Part shown: positions 18,158-26,792 of the stretch, in pieces
How positions within the stretch are numbered: position 1 is the stretch's first letter
How the letters are laid out: every line of letters begins with the position of its first letter
Assembly (NCBI RefSeq): GCF_016429195.1
Contig: NZ_JAELUF010000005.1
Span: 1-64,000, forward strand
Direction: 5' to 3'
Origin: Brevundimonas sp. ASV9
Lineage (GTDB): Bacteria; Pseudomonadota; Alphaproteobacteria; Caulobacterales; Caulobacteraceae
Length of the DNA: 64,000 nucleotides
The notes under the pieces: generated by a model
Database searches by the model: none
The model's input: the letters and a program-made list of their open reading frames with translations, nothing else
Told to the model about the DNA's origin: nothing
Made by a program: the position numbers and the translations under genes

Positions 18158-18619
18158 ATGCGTCGATCCCCCTGGCTTTCAATGGCCGCCTGCGTTCTGT
18201 TGATGGCCGGATGTCACCGCGCTGATCCAGCCGATCAGCCTGCGCCCGGAGACACGGCGGCAAGCAGCAACGTCATCGACGCGGTTCCACTGGCGCCGGA
18301 CGCTCCGCCGCCTGCCGCGCCCGTCAAGCCGGCGGCTGCGGAGAAGGAAGCCGCCAAACCGGCCGAGGACCCTGAGGCCAGCATTCCCGAGGGTCCAGAC
18401 ATGCCCGCTCAGCCGGTGCCGATCAGCGAGGTTCCCTGCCGCGAAGCCATCGGCGCCGCCGCCTCGGCCCGGCTGGTCGAGCGCTGCATTCAGGTCAGCC
18501 CGGCGACCCGCCCGCCCTGCAACGCCGCCAACCCCTGCGACCTGATCCAGGGAGAGATCGACCGGTCCTGCAAACTGTGGGAACGCGACGGAGACCCGCC
18601 GGCGGCGTGCAAGCCCTAG
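18158..18619 (+). CDS. Small lipoprotein of unknown function
   Basis: 153 residues. ATG 18158 follows GGAGACAAG. The signal is a lipoprotein type (basic MRRS, hydrophobic core, LLMAGC), so Cys19 would be lipidated. The middle is an Ala/Pro/Glu-rich linker (residues 25-85). The C-terminal 65 residues hold six Cys ([33 protein letters not shown]), suggesting a small disulphide-stabilised domain. No family is recognised. Its stop overlaps the end of the truncated glmM copy on the other strand, so it marks the left boundary of the island. Confidence 0.78.
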   Translation: MRRSPWLSMAACVLLMAGCHRADPADQPAPGDTAASSNVIDAVPLAPDAPPPAAPVKPAAAEKEAAKPAEDPEASIPEGPDMPAQPVPISEVPCREAIGAAASARLVERCIQVSPATRPPCNAANPCDLIQGEIDRSCKLWERDGDPPAACKP

Positions 18620-18862
18620 GCTGAGCGCACCGCGCCCGCCACATCGGCCACCACCCGCTTGACCAGCGCCTCGTCGTCGCCCTCGGCCATGACGCGGATC
18701 AGCTTTTCCGTGCCCGAGGGACGCACCAGCAGCCGTCCCTGACCGCTCAGCGCCGCTTCGGCCTCGGCGATGGCGGCCTTGACCGTGTCGGTCTCCAGCG
18801 GCTTGTCGGCGGTGAAGCGGACGTTCTCCAGCTTTTGCGGCACAGGATCGAACTGGCGGGCT
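18616..18862 (-). pseudogene. glmM: 5'-truncated copy of glmM (last ~80 codons)
   Basis: The frame encodes only the C-terminal part of phosphoglucosamine mutase ([14 protein letters not shown] onward, including [11 protein letters not shown]) and stops after VAGAVRSA. Bases 18660-18861 are identical to 23514-23715 in the intact glmM. The last 15 codons differ ([15 protein letters not shown] against [16 protein letters not shown]). The fragment has no promoter or start of its own. The simplest reading is that this is the original chromosomal 3' end of glmM, cut off from the rest of the gene by insertion of the element to its right. Confidence 0.92.
18660..18861. repeat. Left 202-bp direct repeat (glmM 3' segment)
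   Basis: Base-for-base identical to 23514-23715 in the same orientation. The two copies bound the 4.65-kb island. Outside the repeat the sequences diverge at once on the island side; on the other side they continue as related but different glmM 3' ends. Confidence 0.95.
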
Positions 18863-19080
18863 GACGTGCGGCGGCGAAGAGGATGTAATGGGCGGTTATC
18901 AGAAGCACTCAGGTCCTTTCCGCGGACACGATGGATCGTGATGCACCCGGATCAAAGCTGATCAAACGCCGTCAATCGGACGGAACAACTCAAAACGGGA
19001 CAGGCGCGATTTTATTCGCAAAGCTGCTCGGCGACCGGTGGGCGGTTTGCGGACAAGCCGGTCGATGACGACGGTTCCCC
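18862..19080 (+). other. Non-coding island end with candidate oriT / relaxase operator dyad
   Basis: No gene is seen. CGACCGG (19032-19038) and CCGGTCG (19058-19064) form a perfect 7-bp inverted repeat with a 19-base spacer, 16 bp before the relaxase ATG. A short direct repeat GATCAAA-GCT-GATCAAA lies near 18953-18969. Origins of transfer usually sit beside the relaxase gene, so this is the best candidate place for one; no nic consensus was recognised. Confidence 0.4.
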
Positions 19081-21012
19081 ATGGCCAAGCCTCACGATTC
19101 AGACGATTTCCCATTCCGTCCGTCAATGACGGCGCACCGAGATCACTATCCCCACGGGATTGGTCTCCTCCCCGGACGCGCGACAGCGTCGATGCCCTTC
19201 AGAGCGCGGACACGACACTTTGCCGCCAAGACGGTCGCCAAGCGGGTCCGGCCGGCCTTCCGGGGCGCCGGGCCGTCACGACGTGTCTTCGTCAGGGTCA
19301 AGGCTGTTATGAAGACGCCGAACGCGCGCGCGTCGTTGAAAGCCTGCGTGCGGTACTTCGGACGGGAGGGCGCGGGCGAGGACGGGGCGAGAGCCGCGTT
19401 CTTCGGGCCTCTGGAGGACCGGCCTGACGCCAGGGCGCAGGTCGATCGGTGGGCCGACGACCGCCGTCATTATCGGATTGTCGTGAATCCGGAAGACGGA
19501 CAAGAGCTCGCGGACGTCAGGTCGTTCGCACGGCGGATGATGAAGCAGATTGAGATCGACACCGGCACGCCCCTCGAATGGCTTGCCGTTGCGCACTTCG
19601 ATACCGGACGTCCCCATCTCCACATCATCCTACGCGGTGTGCGGGACGATGGACGCGACCTTATCTTCAGCCGCGGTTATGCGGCGCATGGGCTGCGCGG
19701 CCGGTGCGAAGCCCTGGCGACCGAGATCCTGGGCCCGAGATCCGACCGGACGGCTTCCTCCCGCGATCTGACGGCGGACCGGCTGACAGCGATGGACGAC
19801 ACGCTTCTGCGACGCCAGGACGACGGACGGGTCAACCTTGAGGGTCTGGACAGCGGAGAACGCGCCAACGCACAGCGCCGCCTGGTCCATCTTGAGCGTC
19901 GCGGATGGGCTACCCGAGACAGCCAAGGCCTTTGGACTCTTCCGGAAAACCTGCGGGATATCCTGCGAAGTGTCGGCGAACAGGAGGCGCGTGAAGCCGC
20001 CGCAACGCGCGCCATATGGGGCGGCTTCTGGGGCGGGCAGACGCATCGCCTTGAACCGCTGAGCCTCTCGGAAGGCGAGGTGATCGTTGGCGCTTACGCC
20101 GGCGTTCAGCCGCTCAAGTGGCACAAGAAGGCGGCCCAGTTGCTCGTGCTTGAGACCATGGATGGTCGTCTGGGGCATGTCCGGCTGGCGTCATTGGATC
20201 GCGTTATGATCCTGGATCGCGTACCCGAGCGGGCCCTTATCGAACTGCGGGGAAGGCCGTGGAGGGCGAGGGCTTCAGACCGGACCATCGCTCAGATCGC
20301 GCAACTGAGGAATGGCGTTTACTCTAAGGCCGATCATCTCGTGGTCCGGCCCGAAGATCGGCCTGTTTTCATCGAGCGCCATCTTCGACGGCTGGAAGCC
20401 ATGCGCCTTCAAGGCGCTGTCGAGCCTCGGGGCGACGGCCGGTTCGCCATTCCACCCGACTACATCTCGCGGGCGTTGGCGGCGGATCAGGCGCGACATG
20501 GTCCTGCCGATGTGGACGTCCGCGTGCTCGACGTCAGGCCTCTACACCTCCAGACCGAAGCGCGGGGCGTCACCTGGCTGGACCGGGTGGCTGGCGGCCT
20601 CGAACCTGATCCCGGCTTGGGGTCTATGGCGGATGAAGCCAGAAGGTTGGGACAGGAACGGGCGGAGACTCGCAGGGGGTGGGGGATCGGCGATGGCTCA
20701 AAGCTGACCGATAAGGACATGCTCGCCCTCTGGAAAATGGAGATCGACGCGCAGTTCAAGAGGCTTGGGAAGGACGAGAAGTTGGTCGTAAAGGCCGAAG
20801 AGGGACAGCCCTTCTCAGGCGTCTACAACGATAGCGTTCACATGGGCGGCCGAACCTATGCGGCGGTCGAAAGCCGCTCTGTCGTAACGCTAGCGCCGTG
20901 GCGCGCCGGGTTGGAGGCCTGCCGTGGCCAAGCTCTCACCGCGGTTCTGCAGGCGGGGCGTGTGGAGTTTCGATTGGGAGAGCGGGGCCGGGGTTTAAGA
21001 CTAGAGCTTTAG
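19081..21012 (+). CDS. VirD2-like relaxase with DUF3363 domain
   Basis: 643 residues. A basic, Arg-rich N-tail precedes GPSRRVFVRVK, the RYFGREG block, the DDRRHYRIVVNPEDG block and HFDTGRPHLHIILRG, which holds the HxDx4PHxH histidines of HUH relaxases. SRGYAAHGLRGRCEALATEILGPRSD completes the nuclease region. The rest (about residues 230-643) matches the DUF3363 type in length and in its C-terminus. It would nick oriT and stay covalently bound to DNA during transfer. No coupling protein, type IV secretion gene or integrase is near, so the element could only be mobilised with outside help. The ribosome-binding site is weak. Confidence 0.9.
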   Translation: MAKPHDSDDFPFRPSMTAHRDHYPHGIGLLPGRATASMPFRARTRHFAAKTVAKRVRPAFRGAGPSRRVFVRVKAVMKTPNARASLKACVRYFGREGAGEDGARAAFFGPLEDRPDARAQVDRWADDRRHYRIVVNPEDGQELADVRSFARRMMKQIEIDTGTPLEWLAVAHFDTGRPHLHIILRGVRDDGRDLIFSRGYAAHGLRGRCEALATEILGPRSDRTASSRDLTADRLTAMDDTLLRRQDDGRVNLEGLDSGERANAQRRLVHLERRGWATRDSQGLWTLPENLRDILRSVGEQEAREAAATRAIWGGFWGGQTHRLEPLSLSEGEVIVGAYAGVQPLKWHKKAAQLLVLETMDGRLGHVRLASLDRVMILDRVPERALIELRGRPWRARASDRTIAQIAQLRNGVYSKADHLVVRPEDRPVFIERHLRRLEAMRLQGAVEPRGDGRFAIPPDYISRALAADQARHGPADVDVRVLDVRPLHLQTEARGVTWLDRVAGGLEPDPGLGSMADEARRLGQERAETRRGWGIGDGSKLTDKDMLALWKMEIDAQFKRLGKDEKLVVKAEEGQPFSGVYNDSVHMGGRTYAAVESRSVVTLAPWRAGLEACRGQALTAVLQAGRVEFRLGERGRGLRLEL

Positions 21013-21118
21013 CCTACTTGCACGGGATCCGCGGGGGTTGGGTTGAGTTCCTATCGTCAGCTTCGGGACGCGCTCGCGAAGTCCAAGTATACGGCGGGGG
21101 GAGCCTCGATCCCCGGCC

Positions 21119-21625
21119 TCAATCGCGCAGCTGTGCCGCACATTGGGCTAAAGCCTTGGTCATCCGCCATTCGACTGTTTTCAGCCGGATGCCGAGATGA
21201 TTGGCGATTTCCTGGTTGGTCATGCCGCCGAAACGGCTGAGCAGGAAGACGTCGCGAAGCGGTTGCGGAAGACCCAGCACAATTTCCTTCAAGAGCAGGG
21301 ATGCGTCCTGTGCTGCGGCCTGGGCGGTGGGAAGCGACTGCCATGCGTCCAGTTCCTCTCGCCGGCGATCGCGGCGGTAACGGCTCACGAACAGATTGCG
21401 GGCGACTTGGAGCAGAAAGGCCTTTGGTTTACGGATTTCGACAGGACGCTTCTGTCGCAGGATGTTGAAATAGGTGTCCTGAAGGAGGTCTTCGGCAAGG
21501 TCGGCGCCATAACGATGTCGCAACGAGCCGAGCAACCATGCGCCGTGGGTAGCGAAAAGGGTCTCGGCGTCGCTTCCGGTAGAAAGCGCCGGCACGGTTT
21601 TCGACTGTCGACCACCAGACGTCAC
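21119..21625 (-). CDS. Orphan FecI-like ECF sigma factor
   Basis: 168 residues from GTG 21625 with a strong GGAGG upstream. Sigma region 2: AWLLGSLRHRYGADLAEDLLQDTYFNILRQ and KPKAFLLQVARNLFVSRYRRDRRRE. Region 4: LPQPLRDVFLLSRFGGMTNQEIANHLGIRLKTVEWRMTKAL. The sequence is close to the FecI/iron-starvation group. Those are normally followed by a FecR anti-sigma and a TonB receptor; neither is present here. It converges with the relaxase gene. It could direct transcription of a FecR-controlled locus elsewhere or be a stray passenger gene. Confidence 0.88.
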   Translation of the reverse strand: MTSGGRQSKTVPALSTGSDAETLFATHGAWLLGSLRHRYGADLAEDLLQDTYFNILRQKRPVEIRKPKAFLLQVARNLFVSRYRRDRRREELDAWQSLPTAQAAAQDASLLLKEIVLGLPQPLRDVFLLSRFGGMTNQEIANHLGIRLKTVEWRMTKALAQCAAQLRD

Positions 21626-22159
21626 GAATTCGCCTCCGATCAGCGAGACCGCCCGTCTGGATTGACGGAGCCGAGCCTAGGTCGAGGCAAGCGCAAAGGC
21701 CGCGGCGCGCTGCAGCCCCCGTGGGCGTACAAGCGCAGGCTGCGGGTTGGTCTCAACCGAGGTTCTCACGCCTCGACGCCGCTCTGCGACGCACCTCCAG
21801 GATGAATCATTCACTCGCGGTTGGCAAGTGTGGCGCGATACCCGCTCGACCTTCGCTTGCGTCTTGGTCATGCGCCGGGCGTTGAGAACATGGTTGAGCC
21901 ACGCGCCGCCGCCTTTAGCCGAAGCCTGGACATGCACGGGGGCCGCCCGGGCGTCTGGATGCTAGCTTATCCGGACGAACCCATAAACCGACAACTTGAG
22001 ATCCCTTCTGGGAGCCTTCTGTTCAAGTTGCAGCCGGCAGAGGCGGGCGGCGATGCAATATGCCCCAGGCCTTGACCCAACAAGATACGCAGGCTTCGTG
22101 GCCCTCGCTTGCCAATATGCACCCTTCAAAGGGCGTACAGTCAGCGCCGCGCTGTCCTT
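21626..22159. other. Intergenic stretch inside the island, no supported gene
   Basis: 534 bp between the sigma-factor start and the end of the HTH gene. Short open frames exist on both strands (for example 21821-22075 plus), but none has a good start site, recognisable motif or consistent codon use. It must contain the sigma-factor promoter. It may hold remnants of a deleted gene. Confidence 0.5.
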
Positions 22160-22435
22160 CTAGGCTCTGCCCTTCTGGGGGGTGCGAAGCTCGCGCGATG
22201 AGTAACGCACCTCGCTGACCTGAAGCCTGGCCCAAGCTCGAAGTTGAAGCCTGGGATAATAAGGGCGCTTACGAATGTGGATGTAAGGCGGACCATCCAA
22301 ACCAAGGCATAGCATTTTTGCTAAAGTCGAAGGCGCGAGTTGGATTCCCAGCGCGGCGAGTTCACGTGACGCTTCCTTTCGGTTCAGAAGACGGTCTTCG
22401 TGTTCGACTGCCGTAGTTGCATCTCTGACTTCCAA
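22160..22435 (-). CDS. Small helix-turn-helix protein (excisionase/AlpA-like)
   Basis: 91 residues from TTG 22435. RLLNRKEASRELAALGI followed by LAPSTLAKMLCLGLDGPPYIHI and RPYYPRLQLRAWARLQ is the layout of the small winged MerR-like DNA-binding proteins found on integrative and mobilizable elements. It starts 16 bp after the stop of the nucleotidyltransferase-HEPN gene on the same strand, so they are probably cotranscribed. It may control relaxase or excision genes. Family placement rests on pattern only. Confidence 0.72.
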   Translation of the reverse strand: MEVRDATTAVEHEDRLLNRKEASRELAALGIQLAPSTLAKMLCLGLDGPPYIHIRKRPYYPRLQLRAWARLQVSEVRYSSRELRTPQKGRA

Positions 22436-22450
22436 GGCTGCGACCTATCT

Positions 22451-23380
22451 CTAGCTTTCCGCTTTCAGCCGAAGGTCCTCGACGCGCGCCCGGCTTGATT
22501 CTGCGACCCGATCACGCAGGTGTTTCGCCCTAGCCATCAGCCAGTCCAGATCCTCGGCCGAGGCGTCGTACTGATCGCTGTAGCGGGCTTCGACATAGGC
22601 CCTCTTCAGCAGTTCGAACCGGCGGCGATCGAAGCGGCTTTCACGCGGCCAGGCCTCAACCAGCTCCACATTCAAGGCCTCGGCGAGCGAGCGGAGGAAC
22701 TTGATGTTGTGAGAGCGCGGAAAATAGAAGGTGTGGACGAGGAGGAAGCAGGCGTAGGCCGTCTCAACAGCTTGATGCAGCTCGAAGGCGGCTCGCTTTC
22801 GAACATGTTGGCCATCCGCCTCCTCTGCAATGTGGTTCTGGGCGTCGCGTAGCCACAAATCCAGATCGGCGATCTTGCTCAAGAAGTGTCTGTCAGCCGT
22901 GGAGTAGGCATCAGCCGGCGCAATCGGCTGCGGAGTTTGGAATGGATGCCCAGGGATTTCGTACAGAGCGATGCCGTCGCGGACGATATCTGTCCAGAAG
23001 TACTCTCCTCGCCGCAGGGCGTCGTTCACGTCTTGAAGATCGTGGACAATGAGATTGACGGTTCGCCCGATGGCCGGGTCACGAAGGATCTCGTCCTCGG
23101 AATTCCACCAGTAGTCGGCGATGTTCGTCAGCTTCTCGTGGTTGACCACGATCAGGAGGTCGAAGTCCGAGAGATAGCCATTCTCCGGTTCGTCCACCCA
23201 GTCCGCTCGTGCGTAAGACCCGAACAGGATGATCTTGAGGATCTGGCCGCCGCGTCGCCAACCTGAGTTGGCGCCGCCGCCGCTTATTCTGGCCGCCTCA
23301 AATCCGGCAAGCAGGATGTCGCGAACGCGTTGAAGTTCACGCTGCTGACGCTCCGGCAGATGTTCCAGATCGGACCGCAT
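22451..23380 (-). CDS. Nucleotidyltransferase and HEPN domain fusion protein
   Basis: 309 residues. The N-terminal minimal nucleotidyltransferase has ILFGSYARADWVDE (residues 51-64) and SDFDLLIVV (71-79, two metal-binding Asp). The C-terminal half is a HEPN domain (about 165-300) with RAAFELHQAVETAYACFLL and PRSHNIKFLRSLAEAL. In two-gene MNT/HEPN systems the nucleotidyltransferase AMPylates and silences a HEPN RNase. Here both are in one chain, and the canonical R-x4-6-H RNase motif is not clearly seen, so a toxin role is uncertain. It may be an island maintenance or defence gene, or a nucleotide-modifying enzyme. Confidence 0.82.
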   Translation of the reverse strand: MRSDLEHLPERQQRELQRVRDILLAGFEAARISGGGANSGWRRGGQILKIILFGSYARADWVDEPENGYLSDFDLLIVVNHEKLTNIADYWWNSEDEILRDPAIGRTVNLIVHDLQDVNDALRRGEYFWTDIVRDGIALYEIPGHPFQTPQPIAPADAYSTADRHFLSKIADLDLWLRDAQNHIAEEADGQHVRKRAAFELHQAVETAYACFLLVHTFYFPRSHNIKFLRSLAEALNVELVEAWPRESRFDRRRFELLKRAYVEARYSDQYDASAEDLDWLMARAKHLRDRVAESSRARVEDLRLKAES

Positions 23381-23466
23381 TGGCTGAGTCTATCGAAAAC
23401 GCTGACGCTGTGAACCGTGAAGTTGCACACACACGCCGCGCAGGTGCGTATATTGTGTTGCAGGTC

Positions 23467-24816
23467 TCACCCTGCTGTTTTCACAGCCGCAGCAACTTCA
23501 GACACCACCCGCCTGACCAGCGCCTCGTCGTCGCCCTCGGCCATGACGCGGATCAGCTTTTCCGTGCCCGAGGGACGCACCAGCAGCCGTCCCTGACCGC
23601 TCAGCGCCGCTTCGGCCTCGGCGATGGCGGCCTTGACCGTGTCGGTCTCCAGCGGCTTGTCGGCGGTGAAGCGGACGTTCTCCAGCTTTTGCGGCACAGG
23701 ATCGAACTGGCGGGCCAGTTCGCTCACCGGCTTGCCGGATTCGACCAGGACGGCCAGCACCTGCAGCGCCGCCATCAGGCCGTCGCCGGTGGTGGCGTGG
23801 TCGTGCAGGATGATGTGGCCCGACTGCTCGCCGCCGATGTTGAAACCGCCTTCGCGCATCCGTTCCATGACATAGCGGTCGCCGACCTTGGTGCGCTCTA
23901 GCCTCAGGCCTTCGGCTTTCAGTTTACGCTCCAGCCCCAGATTCGACATGACGGTGGCCACCACGCCGCCTCCGGTCAGGAGACCGCGCCTGGCCCAGTC
24001 CAGCCCGACCAAGGCCATGATCTGATCGCCATCCACGACCCGACCCGCCTCGTCGCAGATGATCAGTCGGTCGGCGTCGCCGTCCAGAGCGATGCCGATA
24101 TCGGCGCGGTAGCGTTTGACCGCATCGGCCAGGGTCGCCGGATGGGTCGAGCCGCACTCGGCGTTGATATTGGTGCCGTTGGGGGTCACGCCGACGGGGA
24201 AGACTTCGGCGCCCAGTTCGAAAAGGGTGGTCGGCGCGACCTTATAGCCGGCGCCGTTGGCGCAATCGACGGCGATGCGCAGGCCTTGCAACGTCAGCCG
24301 TTTGGGGAAGGCCTGTTTGGCGATCTCGATATAACGCGCCTGGGCGTCGTCGATGCGTTTGACCCGGCCCAGCTTGTTCGACGGGGCCAGGTCCTGGTCG
24401 AGGCCCTGATCCATCATAGCCTCGATCTTCAGTTCGATCTCGTCCGACAGCTTGTAGCCGTCCGGCCCGAACAGCTTGATCCCGTTGTCGGCATAGTCGT
24501 TGTGCGACGCTGAGATCATAACGCCCAGATCGGCCCGCATCGAGCGGGTCAGCATGGCCACGCCCGGCGTCGGCACGGGCCCGAAGGTGCGTACGTCCAT
24601 TCCGACCGAAGCAAACCCGGCGACCAGGGCCGGCTCGATCGTATAGCCGGACAGACGCGTATCCTTGCCGATCACCACCAGATGGCGGCGGTCGTCGTCT
24701 GTGCGAAACAGTTTCCCGGCGGCCAGACCCACGCGCAGCGCGACCTCGGCCGTCATCGGATAGGTGTTGGCGCGGCCGCGAATGCCGTCGGTGCCGAAAT
24801 ATTTTCTGTCGCCCAA
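23467..24816 (-). CDS. glmM: Phosphoglucosamine mutase
   Basis: 449 residues from TTG 24816 with AAAGGA upstream, giving the family start [28 protein letters not shown] holds the phosphorylated Ser, DGDADRLI the metal loop, and GEQSGH and [11 protein letters not shown] the sugar and phosphate contacts. It makes glucosamine-1-P for UDP-GlcNAc. The last 202+ bp of its 3' part are duplicated at 18660, and the final codons differ from the copy there, so the present C-terminus ([12 protein letters not shown]) seems to have been supplied by the island. Divergent from glmS, which makes its substrate. Confidence 0.97.
   Translation of the reverse strand: MGDRKYFGTDGIRGRANTYPMTAEVALRVGLAAGKLFRTDDDRRHLVVIGKDTRLSGYTIEPALVAGFASVGMDVRTFGPVPTPGVAMLTRSMRADLGVMISASHNDYADNGIKLFGPDGYKLSDEIELKIEAMMDQGLDQDLAPSNKLGRVKRIDDAQARYIEIAKQAFPKRLTLQGLRIAVDCANGAGYKVAPTTLFELGAEVFPVGVTPNGTNINAECGSTHPATLADAVKRYRADIGIALDGDADRLIICDEAGRVVDGDQIMALVGLDWARRGLLTGGGVVATVMSNLGLERKLKAEGLRLERTKVGDRYVMERMREGGFNIGGEQSGHIILHDHATTGDGLMAALQVLAVLVESGKPVSELARQFDPVPQKLENVRFTADKPLETDTVKAAIAEAEAALSGQGRLLVRPSGTEKLIRVMAEGDDEALVRRVVSEVAAAVKTAG
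23514..23715. repeat. Right 202-bp direct repeat (inside intact glmM)
   Basis: Identical to 18660-18861, same orientation. It covers codons from ARQFD to EALV near the end of glmM. To its left the gene's final codons and the non-coding DNA up to the nucleotidyltransferase-HEPN start belong to the island. Confidence 0.95.
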
Positions 24817-24829
24817 GGCCTGGTCCTTT

Positions 24830-24860
24830 GTTTCGGGTAACGTTCCGAAACCCCTTTTTT
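24830..24860 (+). promoter_or_regulatory. Inverted repeat with T-run in the glmM-glmS intergenic region
   Basis: GTTTCGG (24830-24836) and CCGAAAC (24845-24851) are a perfect 7-bp dyad with 8-base spacer; the plus strand continues CCCTTTTTT. Read toward glmS it has the shape of an intrinsic terminator about 118 bp before the glmS ATG. Read the other way it is a dyad 14 bp before the glmM start. An operator or attenuator are both possible. Confidence 0.45.
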
Positions 24861-24977
24861 GATGCGGCCCGCCTTAAGATTGCATAGACGGCCGATGGGG
24901 CTTGATGTGTGGCTTAGCCCCGGATCGCCGCCAGTGCAAAGCGGCGCCCTTTTCCTGACTTCTCGGAGCCTTCGCTC

Positions 24978-26792
24978 ATGTGCGGCATCATCGGCGTCAC
25001 CGGCAATGGTCCTGTCGTTCCCCGACTGATCGAAAGCCTGAAACGGCTGGAGTACCGCGGCTATGATTCCGCCGGCGTCGCCGCAGTCGTAGACGGGTCG
25101 GTCGAGCGCCGCCGCGCCAAGGGAAAGATCCGCAATCTGGAAGCCGTCCTGGCCGAGGATCCGATGACGGCGACGGTCGGTATCGGCCATACCCGCTGGG
25201 CCACGCACGGCGCGCCGACGACGGAGAACGCCCACCCGCACAAGGCTGGGCGCGTCACCTTGGTCCACAACGGCATCATCGAGAACTTCGCCGAGCTGAA
25301 GGCCGAGCTCGCCGCCGAGGGCCATGTTTTCGAAAGCCAGACCGATACCGAGGTCATCGCCCACCTGCTGGATGCCGAACTGAACACGGGCCGGGCACCG
25401 CTGGAGGCGTTCAAGACCACTCTCGACCGCCTGACCGGCGCCTATGCGCTTGCGGTGCTGATCGACGGGACGGACGACCTGATCCTGGGCGCGCGGCGCG
25501 GCAGCCCCCTGGTAGTCGGCTGGGGCGAGGACGAGATGTATCTGGGCTCGGACGCCCTGGCCGTCGGCCCGTTCACCCAGAAGATTTCCTATCTGGAAGA
25601 GGGCGATTATGTCGCCGTGACCAAGGCCGGCGCCCAGATGTTCGACGTGGAGGGCAAGCCGGTCGAACGCGCCATCGTCCAGGTCTCGGCCTCATCGGCC
25701 ATGGTCGAGAAGGGCGAATATCGCCACTTCATGGAGAAGGAAATCCATGAACAGCCCGACAGCGTCCAGCACACCCTGTCGGAATATCTCGACCTGGTGA
25801 CCGGCAAGGCCAAGACCAATCCCGTCGATTTCGCCGCCATCGACCGCATCCAGATCGTCGCCTGCGGCACCGCCTTCTACGCCGGCCAGATCGGCCGTTA
25901 TGCGTTCGAGAAGCTGGCCGGCCTGCCCTGCGACGTCGAGATCGCGTCGGAGTTCCGCTATCGCTCGCCGGCCGTCTCGAAATCTACCCTGGCGGTCGCC
26001 GTCAGCCAGTCGGGCGAGACGGCCGACACTCTGGCCAGCCTGACCTGGTGCAAGGCGCAAGGGTTGCAGACCGCCGCCGTCGTCAATGTTCACTCTTCCT
26101 CGATGGCGCGCGAAGCCGCCGTGCTGTGGCCCACCCATGCCGGGCCCGAGATCGGCGTCGCCTCTACCAAGGCCTTCACCGCCCAGGTCGCGGCCCTGCT
26201 GGCCCTAGCCGTGGCGGCTGGCGTGGCGCGCGGCCAGATCGATGCTGCGACCGAGGCCGAACTGGTCAAGGCTCTGTTCGAAAGCCCGCGCCTGATCGCC
26301 GAGGCCCTGACGATGGGCGACAGCATCCGCGCCGTGACCCACGATCTGTCAAAGGCCGACGACGTGCTGTTCCTGGGGCGTGGCGCCATGTTCCCACTGG
26401 CCATGGAGGGCGCGCTGAAGCTGAAGGAGATCAGCTATATCCACGCCGAGGGCTATGCCGCTGGAGAGTTAAAACACGGCCCCATCGCGCTGATCGATGA
26501 AGAGACCCCGACCATCGCCCTGGCTCCGCTGGACGACGTGTTCGAAAAGACCGCGTCCAACCTCCAAGAGGTCGCCGCGCGGGGCGGTCCGGTCATCATG
26601 ATCGCGCCGGAAAAGGCGCCCGATCCGCACGGCGCCGGCATTCGCCGCATCCACGCCCCCGACTGTCACCCGCTGATCGCGCCCCTAGTCTATGCCGTGC
26701 CGGTGCAGCTTTTGGCCTATTACACAGCCGTACAGAAGGGCACCGACGTCGATCAGCCCCGCAACCTGGCCAAGTCCGTCACGGTCGAATAG
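24978..26792 (+). CDS. glmS: Glutamine-fructose-6-phosphate aminotransferase (isomerizing)
   Basis: 604 residues, normal length. Cys2 after Met is the N-terminal glutaminase nucleophile (MCGIIGVTG), with RGYDSAGVA, GHTRWATHG and VHNGIIENF. Two SIS domains follow, with ACGTAFYAGQI, VSQSGETADT, EIGVASTKAFTAQ, and GRGAMFPLAMEGALKLKEISYIHAEGYAAGELKHGPIALI. The C-terminus PRNLAKSVTVE is diagnostic. It makes glucosamine-6-P, the step before GlmM. No glmS ribozyme is expected or seen. It overlaps the convergent Crp-like gene by 40 bp. Confidence 0.98.
   Translation: MCGIIGVTGNGPVVPRLIESLKRLEYRGYDSAGVAAVVDGSVERRRAKGKIRNLEAVLAEDPMTATVGIGHTRWATHGAPTTENAHPHKAGRVTLVHNGIIENFAELKAELAAEGHVFESQTDTEVIAHLLDAELNTGRAPLEAFKTTLDRLTGAYALAVLIDGTDDLILGARRGSPLVVGWGEDEMYLGSDALAVGPFTQKISYLEEGDYVAVTKAGAQMFDVEGKPVERAIVQVSASSAMVEKGEYRHFMEKEIHEQPDSVQHTLSEYLDLVTGKAKTNPVDFAAIDRIQIVACGTAFYAGQIGRYAFEKLAGLPCDVEIASEFRYRSPAVSKSTLAVAVSQSGETADTLASLTWCKAQGLQTAAVVNVHSSSMAREAAVLWPTHAGPEIGVASTKAFTAQVAALLALAVAAGVARGQIDAATEAELVKALFESPRLIAEALTMGDSIRAVTHDLSKADDVLFLGRGAMFPLAMEGALKLKEISYIHAEGYAAGELKHGPIALIDEETPTIALAPLDDVFEKTASNLQEVAARGGPVIMIAPEKAPDPHGAGIRRIHAPDCHPLIAPLVYAVPVQLLAYYTAVQKGTDVDQPRNLAKSVTVE

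Noticed and set aside
18862-23513. Integrase or transposase responsible for the island
   Set aside because: None of the open frames on either strand resembles a tyrosine or serine recombinase or an IS transposase; no terminal inverted repeats of an IS were seen.
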